Part shown: in pieces, positions 11,494 to 23,963 of the stretch | Layout: each line of letters opens with the position of its first letter | Position numbering within the stretch: the stretch's first letter is position 1 | Assembly: GCA_947247005.1 (NCBI GenBank) | Contig: OX365944.1 | Coordinates: 3,422,501 to 3,486,500, forward strand | Direction of reading: 5' to 3' | From: Spisula solida | Taxonomy: Eukaryota > Mollusca > Bivalvia > Venerida > Mactridae | Length of the DNA: 64,000 nucleotides | The notes under the pieces: model-generated | Told to the model about the DNA's origin: nothing | What the model saw: only the letters and a program-made list of their open reading frames with translations | Databases searched by the model: none | Made by a program: the position numbers and the translations under genes

Positions 11494-13969
11494 GATTTAT
11501 TATTACATACAAGGGCCGAGTGCAACAATGAAGATTTTATAGAACCCTATATATTACAGGCTTCTTTTATAGAATAGGTTGTCAGGATTGAAGTATAATA
11601 TAGAACAGTATATATGTATATAACCTATATTCTATGATCCTACATGTACAGTCTAAGATCTACACAATCTATAAGCTCTAGTTCTGTAATTCTACTTAAT
11701 GTCATGTCTCATTAATGATAAGATGATAATATGATCACGATAAAAAACTGCAGTAAGGTAAAATTTTACTCTACAAAATGGCCGCCAATCAACAGGTTTT
11801 TGTGTATATCATTATATTGGGTGAGACAAAAATCATCCCCTAGTTCTGATAGTCATGCAGGTATTTATACAGACACTGTGCTCAGTAATCAACATTCAGA
11901 TTTTTCTATCTGTGTATGATATCATCAATAAAACAGTGCAGTATTACTTTCCCAGATTTAGCCAAAAAATGCACAAAGTGCAGAAAAATGTAAAGCCTTG
12001 TTGCTTGCATGCATGACAAAAGTATGTTATGAATTCCATGTCTTATTAAACTTGACTTCCTCATTTATCTTACTGTATGTAGGCAATCCTAACTATTATA
12101 ATACCGTCATATGTATATCACCAAATCAGCAATATCATTATGTTAGGATTGAAGCAGCTCAATGATACATGTATGTAGTTTCACAAAATGTCATGGATTG
12201 TGCTCAACAATAGCTAGCATTATATTAACTACTTGAATGTTGAAAAGTCAACATATGTGTATGTTAAAGTTCTGTTCTGTGTCCCAAAGGGTCAAAGCTA
12301 TTTCACCCTAAGTTTATATTCCAGTATTTACTCTATACATATGTTCTTCATAGAAACATCAATCCACATGCCTATCTCATGTCCTTCACTAAATACCTTT
12401 TCAATAAGGGGAGACAATCGAATTATAGAATTATACTTATCCAGACACTTTATCAAGGGAGATCATTCTTGATATTTATATCTAAAAAGCTGCACATTGA
12501 GATGTGTACACATACTGACACAGAAAATTCTATTTGTAAGATAGTTCACTGATTGATCATGGAAAGCAATTATAAGTTTCCCAAATAGAACAAGCCGAAA
12601 ACATAAATTTTATTTGGACATATGGAATATACCTGTTAATAATATCACTGTAGCATAATATAATCCCTAACAGTTGGAGGTCATTGGCCCTGCATTCTGG
12701 CAAGGCAAAAACAGAATGACCACACACTTACACTCCCTCAGTTGATTGCAAACAAACAACAACAACTGTAGCATATTTCTTATGTTTATATGAACTTAAA
12801 GATAAACACTCAGATCATTTATCAACACCATGATATTGATGGTATAAACAGGACTATCATTATAGCAACAACAACAACAAACATCTCAATAAACTATAGC
12901 ATAGAGAATTTGACCTGATCCGGACCTTTATGCATGAATATATAAATTTCTGCAAGCAAATTGTGCAATATTGGTATTTTAGATTTGTGTTTGTATTACA
13001 CCTAGTGCATCTCCGCGATACTGCCCATCTATTGAAACATACAACTGTGGTTATAAACATCAGCTGTTAAATGATGCTGATAGAAGGTCGAGGATCATGT
13101 CAAATTCTCGTGACAAGTTTGCAAGTCAGAGAAAGTACACAGCCACTGTGTTAACTTTAGCACTTCAATAAACAGTCAGTACAAGATGACTTGAGGGAGT
13201 TAGCTACCAGACAGATCAGACTATACAAGTATGTTCAATTATAATTACACTCAGGTAACATTAGGTGTGTATAGAGACTGACTGACCGTCAATGTCACAA
13301 TATACCAAAGTAATCATATCATAATGCAGTCAAAACAAGGGCAAATCTATATATATAGTCCCCCCCCTTCCAACCTCTTGACTATGGGTAAAACAATGTT
13401 TGCACTTTTGTGAGATGGAATACTTTGCAGAAAAGAGACAGTATACCATAAATACACGACATTCAGTATACCATAAATACACGACATTCTATTATCAAGT
13501 ATGCTACTTATGTTATAGCAGTAGATGTAATGTGGGTTATTTGGTAAATTAATGTTGAGCCAAGACGCATCATATTTTCTGACATTATAGCATCCTTGAA
13601 GCAACTTAAGATAAAATGTAACCTACAGTCATCTATTGATCATTACAAAATTCTACACTCTATATCAATTAATGATAGATAATTACCCACAAAAATATGT
13701 TTCTACTTAGTATTTATAGTACAATGCATTAAATGATGTCACCGGAGTTCAATATTAGTTCATAGTTCATAGCTAAGGTGAAGAATTATGTGTAAGAAAT
13801 GTGCAGGTTAATTGCGTTATTATATAATAATGTTAATTATTATGAATATAGATGAGAGACCTACTTAGATGAGTGACTTACTTTCAGTGACATGCATGTA
13901 CTATAACTACATATTAAAACAAGTTTCAGAAACCTAGCTTGCAAACTGTTTTAGTTATGTCAGGATCCA

Positions 13970-14030
13970 GATTTTTTGACGGACGGAGGGCAAACCTATA
14001 GTCCCCTCCGGTCAAAAACCGGTAGGGGAC
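13970..14030. repeat. Dispersed repeat fragment (TTTTTGACGG..GGGCAAACCTAT)
   Basis: A fragment ATTTTTTGACGGACGGAGGG plus CAAACCTAT, ending in a small palindrome around CCGGTCAAAAACCGG. A similar fragment lies at about 52917-52975. Together they mark an interspersed family of unknown type. Confidence 0.55.
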
Positions 14031-14031
14031 T

Positions 14032-14612
14032 AACTAGCTACACTGTATACACAACCTCTAGATTACATACAGTACTAGCTACACTGTATACACGACCTCT
14101 AGATCACATACAGTACTAGCTACACTGTATACATGACCTCTAGATCACATACAGTACTAGCTACACTGTATACATGACCTCTAGATCACATACAGTACTA
14201 GCTACACTGTATACACGACCTATAGATCACATACAGTACTAGCTACACTGTATACACGACCTCTAGATCACATACAGTACTAGCTACACTATATACACGA
14301 CCTCTAGATCACATACAGTACTAGCTACACTATATACACGACCTCTAGATCACATACAGTACTAGCTACACTGTATACACGACCTCTAGATCACATACAG
14401 TACAAGCTACACTGTATACACGACCTATAGATCACATACAGTACTAGCTACACTGTATACACGACCTATAGATCACATACAGTACTAGCTACACTGTATA
14501 CACGATCTCTAGATCACATACAGTACTAGCTACACTGTATACACGACCTATAGATCACATACAGTACTAGCTACACTGTATACACGACCTCTAGATCACA
14601 TACAGTACTAGA
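14032..14612. repeat. 41-bp minisatellite, about 14 copies
   Basis: The unit contains ACTAGCTACACTGTATACAC and then GACCTCTAGATCACATACAGT. Spacing is exactly 41 bp in the copies measured (14111 to 14152). Variation is limited to a few sites such as CTCTAG/CTATAG. Confidence 0.95.
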
Positions 14613-15342
14613 ACAATGACTTATAACAGGACAAGAACTGTGTATCACTGAAGGTATTGGATACCCAAGCAGGTAATGCCCGATATGATAGCATCAGAAA
14701 AGTGTGAAACTTTGAAATCCCAACAAAAGTTGCAGAGAAATAGTGCAGACAAACATATGAATAAAGGGGCAATAACCCAGTGACACTTCACCAGAGCATA
14801 ATGTGCCAGTATAATGTACAGAGGCCTGGTACCAAATGAGTTTTATTAAGTTTCTTTGAAATTCCACCAATCCATGGTAACAGATCGATAGTGTGCACAA
14901 TAACGTAATCCATACCAGGGGCAAATCTATCAACCCCACCCCCAATATTTGGTGGGGACATAAAATTCAAATGGTAATAATTCAGTCAATACTGAGTTGA
15001 GCACATAGTAACATGCTGTCGATATGCACCACTAAGTTTGCACTCATGATGAGTCATGCAAAGTTTCTTTGATATCCTGTAAGTGGTATATGCAGACAAA
15101 TTTTGTCAATAAAGTTGAATCAATAAAGCACCTCTAGCATGATTCTGGTGTAGTACCCTCTCTAGCATGAGTCTGGTGTTGTTTACTATAATGTCTCATG
15201 TTTGAATGTCTTTGATTTTAAATTGCACACTTTTTGACTGAGCACTGATACTCCCACTCTACTTCCTACCCGATATAATAACCCAGTACTGCCACACTGG
15301 CCTAGAACCATGATAATTAATAGTACTGGGTATTTAAAAGAA

Positions 15343-15850
15343 CAAGAGGGCCCAAAGGGACATACGTCGATCACCTGTCCTAGTAGTTCATGCACCCCTA
15401 GTGGTAGCCTCTATTGCATGTACAAGGTTTTCATATTGTCTTATGTTTATAATTTACATCACATTTAGACCTAAGACATATTTTAGTGATTTGACCTTGT
15501 GACCTAGTTTTTGACCCCGGATGACCCAATATTAAACTTGACCTAGATTTTTTTGAGATATCACTGTGACCAAGTTTCATAAAGATTAGGCCAAAATTGT
15601 GACCTCTACTGACTACACAAGGTTTTTCTATGATTTGACCTTGTGACCTAGTTTCTGACCCCGGATGACCCAATATCGAACTTGACCTAGATTTTGTTGA
15701 GATGATCATTGTGACCAAGTTTCATAATGATTAAGCTAAAACTGTGACCTCTAGTGTCTACACAAGTAATTGTGGACGGACGACGGACGGACGACGGACG
15801 AAGAGTGATCACAAAAGCTAACTCTGTCACTTTGTGACAGGTGAGCTAAA
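15343..15850. mobile_element. Interspersed element with GGGCCC start and AGGTGAGC end
   Basis: It starts AAGAGGGCCCAAAGGGACAT and TCGATCACCTGTC. It ends with runs of GACGGACGACGGACGG, then AGTGATCACAAAAGCTAACT and a small hairpin CTGTCACTTTGTGACAGGTGAGC. The interior contains a 144-bp duplicated unit (15488 and 15632, starting GATTTGACCTTGTGACCTAG). This architecture is familiar from bivalve genomes. It has no coding capacity, and the ORF at 15431-15718 is just the duplicated unit read through. Confidence 0.75.
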
Positions 15851-15987
15851 AATAAACATTACATTGCGCACACAACCTGCAGCATTAGTGAAGGAGAAAG
15901 TTTGGCATTAATTCAATCCTAACCAAAACATGAATTTGTTGTATAGCAGGTGCTATCATAAATCAAATATTAATGATATTTGCAACT

Positions 15988-16420
15988 TCATACTGCAAAA
16001 AATAATTGCCATAGTGGCATGGACCAGACAGAAGCTTCTATTCTCCATATCGACATTACAGGATAAAACCCGTTTCTCCGGATTTGAAATTTCACGGTCA
16101 GGGGGGTAGCCAGTTGGAACACCTCGTACATTTCTGTTGAATCATCACTGCCGCTTCCGTAGCTCGATACCGATGACGAGAAAATACACACATTTTTCAA
16201 GTTAAACATATTATTTAGGCAAAAATATTGACAGCGAGATCGTCAAATAGTGTTAGCATTGTGTTCAAATAAAACTTTTTACAAATTCTTATCATTTAGC
16301 TAAAATAATCGCGATTAATGTATCTGGTTGCTCTATACGCTATATGCTTTAATCGACCTGACGTATATTCGGAATATCTCGCACATTGCCGCTCAATTAA
16401 TTCCGGAAACCAGTTTTAAC
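15988..16420 (-). promoter_or_regulatory. CpG-richer intronic block, possible internal promoter or first exon
   Basis: Within an AT-rich intron this stretch has many CpGs, GC-rich patches (GAGCTACGGAAGCGGCAGTG on the minus strand) and a CRE-like TGACGTAT near 16360. A 73-codon minus-strand frame starting at 16209 (MFNLKNVCIFSSSVSSYGSG) spans it. No strong donor leads from it to the RPEL3 exon. It could be an alternative MRTF start region, an old transposon, or chance. No transcript evidence is available. Confidence 0.3.
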
Positions 16421-16684
16421 CAGGAATGCCGATATGGTGAATATTATTGTAGAGTTTACTGCAGGTTTCAAGGTATTTAAGTACTACACTTAATTACCAG
16501 TATCTGTTCACTGCTCAATAAAACTGTCAAGGTACTACAATAACAGATACTGATAGAGCCTAACTTATCACTTCACCAACATTAAACCTACATGTCTCTT
16601 TTGGACAATGATAGTCTACATAATATAGAGTGGGTACCCTGGTCAGCATTGTTTTACTGTAGTATAAAATGAGTGTGATTATCA

Positions 16685-17225
16685 CTACAGAACAGTGTGC
16701 TTTTTTGGCCAATACTGACACACCTTCCAGAATAGTGTAGTTTCATTGGCAATACTGACACACCTTCCAAAATAGTGTGCTTTTATTGGCCAATACTGAC
16801 ACACCTTCCAGAATAGTGTGCTTTCATTGGCCAATACTGACACACCTTCCAGAATAGTGTGCTTTCATTGGCCAATACTGACACACCTTCCAGAATAGGG
16901 TAGTTTCATTGGCCAATACTGACACACCTTCCAGAATAGTGTGCTTTCATTGGCCAATACTGACACACCTTCTAGAACAGTGTGCTTTCATTGGCCAATA
17001 CTGACACACCTTCCAGAATAGTGTGGTTTCATTGGCTGATACTGACACACCTTCCAGAACAGTGTGCTTTCATTGGCCAATACTGACACACCTTCCAGAA
17101 TAGTGTGGTTTCATGGGTCAATACTGACACACCTTACAGAACAGTGTGCTTTCATTGGCCAATACTGATACACCTTACAGAATAGTGTGCTTTAATTGGC
17201 CAATGTTGGCACCCCTTCCAGAATA
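16685..17225. repeat. 41-bp minisatellite carrying ATTGGCCAAT palindromes, about 13 copies
   Basis: The unit runs AATAGTGTGCTTTCATTGGC, then CAATACTGACACACCTTCCAG. Most copies contain the palindrome ATTGGCCAAT, which presents a CCAAT core on both strands. Exact 41-bp spacing is seen (16801 to 16842). It lies about 300 bp from the RPEL2 exon. Confidence 0.95.
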
Positions 17226-17525
17226 ATACTCTTGCAATGCTCACAGTAACATTCTACCATTACAAGTAAGTATGGACCATTATAAAGGAAGAACTATGGC
17301 ATGTTTGCTACATACTGGAAGGGTCAAAAATGTACAACTGCAGGAATGGACCTACATACTGCAGGAATAGACCTACATGCGATACTAACACAAAGGTGAA
17401 CTAATCTGCCAGTACTGAACATTTGAGGGTATGAACTTTGACAAGCAACATCAATATCAACAAAGCCAGATATGGGTATATATAATAATACTAAGTTCAT
17501 GGATTTTGTTGTACAATGATCCTAC

Positions 17526-17601
17526 CTTCTAAGATATGTTGTTGAACAAGTTGTTGTCTGTCAGGTCTGTGTGAGATCTTAAACCGTAATGAATCTCCAA
17601 T
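17526..17601 (-). CDS. MRTF: MRTF coding exon 6, RPEL2 motif
   Basis: This 76-nt exon (acceptor tattttgcag, donor AGAAG|gtagga) encodes IGDSLRFKISHRPDRQQLVQ then QHILE. This is a clear RPEL motif with the core RP-D-R-Q-Q-L. The usual acidic residue before the leucine (RPxxxEL) is replaced by Q. Vertebrate RPEL2 has RPERSEL..MHILE, so position and flanks correspond. It sits in phase 0 at entry and phase 1 at exit. Confidence 0.92.
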
Positions 17602-17756
17602 CTGCAAAATATGTAACATACAATAAATATAGAGAAGTACTTTAACATCATGTATGATAAACACACAATACAATCAGGTATCAAGTCAAATTTTCCAGGG
17701 TAAGAATGTTGTTAGTATTCATTGTTTGTATGACATTTATTGCGGAGTTTAATGTT

Positions 17757-17971
17757 GTATAGTCCAGTTAGGATATTGTGACAGTGACGTTGCATTTTAC
17801 GTGTACGCAAAAAAACACCACCATTGTCTAAACAGGTAGAGCGAAGTAGTATGTTAGTTTAGCATTGAAATTATAGTTGTTTGTACAATATAAGCTTTTA
17901 TAATTGGTATGACACCGTTATAGTAGACTCGACCGCCGCGTCACTGGATTTTTATCCTGACTGGACTATAC
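17757..17971. mobile_element. MITE-like inverted repeat, GTATAGTCCAGT ends
   Basis: The left end GTATAGTCCAGTTAGGATA is mirrored by TATCCTGACTGGACTATAC on the right, about 19 bp with one mismatch. The length is 215 bp. Internal CpG content is higher than the surroundings. No convincing target duplication was found. Confidence 0.75.
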
Positions 17972-18089
17972 CTGATCAGCTTTTTCAGTTATATATCGCG
18001 TTTAAAACCGGAATAAACAAGTAATATTCAATGGACATAAATAACAATGCAACGAGTATTCATAAAGTCAAACATTTTATACTATTCCT

Positions 18090-18195
18090 TGTTTGGGAGT
18101 TGGAAATCTAAGACCTTTAATTTATTATTCCTTGTTTGGGAGTTGGAAATTCAAGACCTTTAATTTACTATTCCTTGTTTTGGGGAGTGGGATAT
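18090..18195. repeat. Short tandem repeat, three copies
   Basis: TATTCCTTGTTTGGGAGTTG followed by GAAAT and then AAGACCTTTAATTTA recurs twice, with a third diverged copy (TTTTGGGGAGTGGGATAT). Confidence 0.8.
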
Positions 18196-19254
18196 CTACA
18201 TTTCAGTAGCATTGACATCAACTAGGTGGCTGAAATTAATGTGTAGAAATGTCAACATAACTGAATGGTTAGCAGATATAATTCTCACATTTTATCATGG
18301 CTATAACCAGGATAGATTGGTGTATATATATAGCTACAGTGGAACCCCTCTAATCCAGACAAATAATCAGTTACTATTAACAATGTTCCTATTAACATTC
18401 ATTAAACCAGAGTAAGCAGCTTTTCTATATTATGTATATAAAGGACTTCAAGGGTGTGCTTGTACAATGTTCACTGTATTGATGATGTCATATTGTATAC
18501 TGATGTCATTTACTCCGGTTTTATCTATAATCATACAAGAGTGGTCACTCAATCAGCTGTACATGGCCTGGTCACACCATAATGCTTCCAAATGGTTTCA
18601 AGATTGGTGGCAAGACGATTAAATGCACAGTCTTATTATATGTTATTATAATGACCTTTACAATTCATCAAACGCATCCAGTTTTGCAAATTGACATGGA
18701 AGCAAGATTTCGACCGAAATATCTGAGCACAGAAAACAGAAATAACACCGCACAATGCCCAACACACATCTGTACGAGAAAATGAAACTAAACCACTGAA
18801 AGTCAAAGTTTTGCAACTCAAAACTCGAGACTTGATGTTTAGAAACCCACTGTTAATTTATGGAAGAACTTATAATGTAACCACTCAGGAGCAGTTACAC
18901 TCCCTTGTAACACTTCTACTTCAAGTATCTCCTATGTTCACAAAGGAAAAGTTTTATGTTGCTGATGAGGGACTCGAGGTTAATAAGAATATTGAAGTAA
19001 TCATCATTTAGCAAGAAAGGGATAAAATACTGAGGTAATAATAAACAACAAGCTTTCATGAGGATGAGGTTTCCCAATATAATGTTCACCACAATATCCC
19101 CATACAAGATCAAACGATGTACATAGATAGTATGAAATATACTTTATTGCACATACTACTTCAGGCAACATCAGCTGAATGAAATGACACAAGCAGTAGC
19201 TTATACTAGTTCACTAGAATTAAACACAATGATATAAATATGTTCCAAATATTA

Positions 19255-19340
19255 ACAATACTTTGTATGTAAGTAACAATACTTTGTATGTAAGTAAACA
19301 ATACTTTGTATGTAAGTAACAATACTTTGTATGTAATTTA
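19255..19340. repeat. ~21-bp tandem repeat
   Basis: Four copies of AACAATACTTTGTATGTAAG(T). A related single copy occurs near 19378. Confidence 0.9.
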
Positions 19341-20190
19341 GAATTAAATACAATGATGTATATATGTTCCAAATATTAACAAGACTTTGTATGTTAGTTG
19401 AGTGATTAAGGAAAGCAAGGTTGCTGTAGAGAAGCTTGGCTGACATCCAAACATGAAAGGTATTCATGCCAGGAGACCTGTTCTAACATTTATTGAGCAA
19501 AGGTAATGTAAGAGTCAATTAAGCTACCAGTCAGTGATTGAAATACAAGATACTAATATAAATACAGACATGACAAGTCTATAGATACACAGCCTGACAG
19601 TAATGTCTTGTCTTCACTGTATATACATGATGCCTGCGTACCTATAGGTAGCCTACATGACATCAACATACATATTGTTCTATACAGAAATGTTGTAGGA
19701 ATGGTGGTAGCCAACATTACATGAGCAAACATTTTATTTTGTTCATGTTCCAACAAACTTTCCATCATTCATACACAAGTTTCTCCCAACGTTTTTCCCC
19801 AACTATTTGTGGCAACATTAACTTTGTCTGGAAATGTAATTGAAAATGTTCTTTAAGAAGTTACTAACAGATACATAAAACTTCCACATCAGAACATCTT
19901 CTTGTAGTACAACTCTAGAAACAAGACAAATCACCGTATCAGCAAAAATATAATTCATGGTTCATACACAAATCTCAAAACAAAATTCAAGGACTTTTCA
20001 AGTTTTTTTCAGGGTAGAATTTGTATTTTCAATTCATTTTTCCAAACACTTACCAAGGCAGCACTTAATTCAAGTACTTTTCAAGGTTGAAACCAAATGT
20101 GAGGAGTTTTCAAGGTATGTGAGAACCTTGTATATGTATCAGTAGTTGTGGTCCTGTCTGTTTAGAAAGCTGGATTTGTAATGTGGCCAA

Positions 20191-20318
20191 GTATAGCGTT
20201 TATTTGCCAGTCAGCTTTCTGTTGAAATATGGCAGGCATATGAGTGCCTCCACCCATACTTGAACCCATGTCGCCCGGTTACACGGCAAGCGTGCTAACC
20301 ATTGGGCTAAGGAGGCAC
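20191..20318 (-). mobile_element. tRNA-derived SINE copy
   Basis: Read on the minus strand the head is tRNA-like: GCCTCCTTAGCCCAATGGTT, AGCACGCTTGCCGTGTAACC, then a box-B-like GGTTCAAGTAT. The body ends with a tail shared with other copies (GCCATATTTCAACAGAAAGC, TGACTGGCAAATAAACGC). Related copies are at 27452-27582 (minus) and 34691-34828 (plus), and a tail fragment lies at about 21578-21632. Confidence 0.75.
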
Positions 20319-21450
20319 AATCTGTGTTGGAATACCGATCACGGCAGCTAGGATATCATACCCTGCTATAACAATCAGACATCAATGAGGATTTTTCTCC
20401 ACATGTGGAAAACTTGCTTAAGTTCCTGGTGGGAGGGTACGTTTGTACAGGTAAGAATATTAGAATACAATCCAGGAAAACTGGTTAAGTGATTTAATCA
20501 CTGACTGAAAATATTTTGATAAACTGTTTTAACCCAAATAAACAAAACAACTGAAATCAAATCGGAGGGATGTGCCTTAAAGTTTATGTAACTCAAAGAA
20601 TATAGGTCACAGTGATGACTCGGCCAATAACCAAGGTCAGTTTACCAAACAGAAAGATGTGAACATGAATGAAATAGAATCAGCTCTTCTGTTTAAGAAG
20701 GTGCTAAAAGCTGTTTATTATGAAAACTGTAACTGTATCTTGAACAAGCCACTGAGTTATCTAAAGGCTTAATCAATTATAATAAAGTGTTGGGTTATTT
20801 TCAGGACAATATCTGCAGTTCAACTTACTACAACAAACATTGCTGCCAAACCCAGGCTTTCTCAATGGGAGGTCATGAGATAGTTAGAATATCTGATATA
20901 ATTTACATGGCAATGCTACAAGGTTATGTGAAAATCAGTATAATTGATAACCTATGATAGGTGCTACTCAAACCTTGATAAGGGTCACCCAATGTGCCTT
21001 GTAGTTATTTTTCACATTTAATAAGAGGAACTGGTGGAATATCACAACATACAAATAGTATTACATCTGCAATATTGTAAACCAGTAAAGAATGCCTCAA
21101 AGTTTCATGTTTTAAGTGCTGATAAGCCCAGCCTCACTTCATTATGTCTGTGCAGCAATAAAGCAGTTAATGATGTCCGCAATTTGGGATTTGTGTCTTA
21201 GACAATATGAGAAAGCAAATGAGACCAAGATTATCTTTGTTATTCTTGCCATTTGAGTAACTGCCAGTTGGCTTATCAGTTACCTGGTAAACAACTACAT
21301 AGTGTCAATGCATGTCAAAAACATCACACCAGTTTTCGTAATTTAGCAACTAACAAATAAATATTCAAATATTTGCATAATTCTGTCTTCTTTCCTTATG
21401 TTTAGTCAATCAGAAAGACAGGCTATGTCATATTGGTTTGGTGACCTGTA

Positions 21451-21796
21451 CAGGGGTCCTACTGAGACATTAAATACTTAATCCTGAAATTAGATGCAAG
21501 CCGGTTTTGTGTGCCATTACCACACATTCCTACACCAAATTTATTTCATTGTGTTTTTTGGTGTGTTTTTTTAAGCTGAGCATTATAGCCTCTATTTGCC
21601 AGTCAGCTTTCTGCTGAAATATGGTAGGCATTTTAGAAGTCACCCCATGAAACTTCAAATTGCCATATCATAGTCAATACTTTTCATTTTTCATCTAATA
21701 ACTTTTTATTTTCAGGAGCAGCAAAAACGGATAACCTTTATTTTCAGATGCAGCAAGAACAGATTTCTGGACTACTCTGGGTTTGAAGGACCCCTG
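21451..21796. mobile_element. CAGGGGTC-family element, with embedded SINE-tail fragment
   Basis: It begins CAGGGGTCCTACTGAGACAT and ends GAAGGACCCCTG. It is longer than the 245-bp copy at 11249 because a piece with the SINE tail (CTATTTGCCAGTCAGCTTTC) sits inside it at about 21578-21632. Confidence 0.7.
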
Positions 21797-22224
21797 CCCT
21801 ATCATATTGTGAGTAGCATAGATCACTAAACTCCTCCCTATCAACGGTTACATTAGCTCTACCATCCAGTAGGACAGAGGTACAAAGAGGAAAAACCAAA
21901 ACTACCATCAGTTATAAGATCAAATAATCATTCCCCTGGTAAATAAATCTAAATTTTTAACAAAAATCATTGCTTGAAAACCGCACACATCAGCAACAAA
22001 CATTAAATCGTTCAGACAAACCATTGTGAAGGGTTGGAGGAAGAGTTTTTACAGTAAGCTATATGTTTACCAACTGAGAGTTATTTGTTTACCAACTGAG
22101 AATGATGTTAATTATGTGAATGTTTTATAGTGATCAGTTGTACTGTATTATACATTATCTGCACATTATCAGGATTACTGGAGACTATCAATGTTACCAC
22201 TTGTAGCTTCACTAATATTCTCTA

Positions 22225-22790
22225 CCTGTACAGACACACACCATGTGCTATAAGCTGCTTGACACACACCATGTGCTATAAGTTGTTTGACACACACCAT
22301 GTGCTATAAGCTGTACGACACACACGGTGTGCTATAAGCTGTACGACACGCACTGTGTGCTATAAGCTGTATGACACACCGTGCGATATAAGCTGTACGA
22401 CACACACCATGTGCTATAAGCTGTACGACACACATGGTGTGCTATAAGCTGTATGACAGGCATCTTGCGTTATAAGCTGTACGACACACACCGTGCACTA
22501 TAAGCTGTACGACACACACCATGTGCTATAAGCTGTACGAGACACACACACGGTGTGCTATAAGCTGTATGACACGTATCTTGCGTTATAAGCTGTACAT
22601 CACACACTGTGTGCTATAAGCTGTACGACACGCATCTTGCGCTATAAGCTGTACGACATGCACCGTGTGCTATAAGCTATACGACACACACCGTGTGCTA
22701 TAAGCTGTACGACACACACCGTGTGCTATAACCTGTATGACAAGCATAGTGCACTATAAGCTGTAAGACACAATATGAAACACGCAGCAT
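22225..22790. repeat. ~28-bp minisatellite, about 20 copies
   Basis: The unit is GACACACACCATGTGCTATA then AGCTGTAC, with considerable divergence between copies (CGTG, CTTGCG variants). Confidence 0.9.
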
Positions 22791-22976
22791 GCCCTAACCT
22801 GTACAACACACACTGTGACAAACCTAAGAATAAATCGGACAGGGAAGTAAGCATTCAACAGAAACAGCTGAGCAGGAAAACCACAAAAAGGAAACAAACA
22901 AAGAGAAAGTATCATACATGAAACTGAACAAAAACTAACTACCCATGAGACAATCTGGAGCCGCTTCCTGAAAGCT

Positions 22977-23104
22977 CAGCTTAGGGTAGTCAGAGCTTAG
23001 GGTAGTCACGGCTTAGGGTAGTCAGAGTTTAGGGTAGTCAGAGCTTAGGGTAGTCAGAGCTTAGGATAGTCACAGCTTAGGGTAGTCACAGCTTAGGGTA
23101 GTCA
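22977..23104. repeat. 16-bp minisatellite, eight copies
   Basis: The unit AGCTTAGGGTAGTCA(C/G) is repeated. Each unit includes TTAGGG, but spacing and the other ten bases differ from telomeric repeats. Confidence 0.95.
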
Positions 23105-23963
23105 CTTTTTAATAGGGATGTGGAATAAAGGGATAGAAAGTATTCTTTTTTTTCAACAATCTGTTAACATTTAACATGAGTGTTTAACTAATTAACACAC
23201 ACATTAAAATGTTTTTAGGATCAGACTTTAAAAGGCAGTAAAAGTAACAGTCCATTAAGTTTAACAAAGCTTTAAGAACTAGCTCCTAAACAGTTAACTG
23301 AACAGCTTACTCAGAGAAATTAGAGATGAGTCTCCGACAAAAAAATATACAGACTGAATGACTACACAACACATGTGAACAACATTGTGTGACTACATGG
23401 ATATAATGCACCAGTCAATTAAAACCACGCCCCCAAAACCCAGGAAAGAGCGGGGGGAAAGGGGAACCGTCCCAAGTTTTTACATTTTCAATGCCCGTCA
23501 CTGCCATGCGGCGCTTTTGCTTCACACCAAAATAGTAGAGAAATAGAGCTGTAAGGTTTAGGACGGGGCAATTGTAGAGATTTTACCATCTGTATGGCCC
23601 TGTTTTACCACAGTTTGAAAAGGCAAAAGTAAAAATCCCCGCACTTCCTAGGGACTCGTGTATAAGCAAGAAAGACAGAACCACAAAAACAATGATCTGT
23701 ATTGAAGTGAAATCTTGATTCTTGCAAACAGTGATAAATGTAGAATCTAATCACCATCTGATATATTAGACACAATTCATGTGCCAACTCACTGAGTTTT
23801 TTCTGCACTAATTGCAACATATGTTTTCATTTGTGTCAAGTATATGACATGTAGTATAAATATCCCAAAATCCTGAATGATTATGTATATTGTTCATTTT
23901 ATCATTTACTACAAGAATATACCATGATATTCATCCAGTAGATAATCAAATACATTTCTATAA

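Larger units (their letters stand above)
11177..17525 (-). other. MRTF intron 6
   Basis: A 6.3-kb intron between RPEL2 and RPEL3. It contains a CAGGGGTC inverted-repeat element (11249-11493), two 41-bp minisatellites (14032-14612, 16685-17225), a GGGCCC/AGGTGAGC element (15343-15850) and a CpG-richer block near 15990-16420. The region 11500-13980 shows no supported feature. Confidence 0.8.

Noticed and set aside
15431..15718. 95-codon minus-strand frame
   Set aside because: It is the duplicated 144-bp unit of an interspersed element read through.
20191..20318. Possible tRNA gene on the minus strand
   Set aside because: Box A and B are present but the stems are degenerate, and the sequence continues into a repeated tail found in other copies, so it is a SINE.
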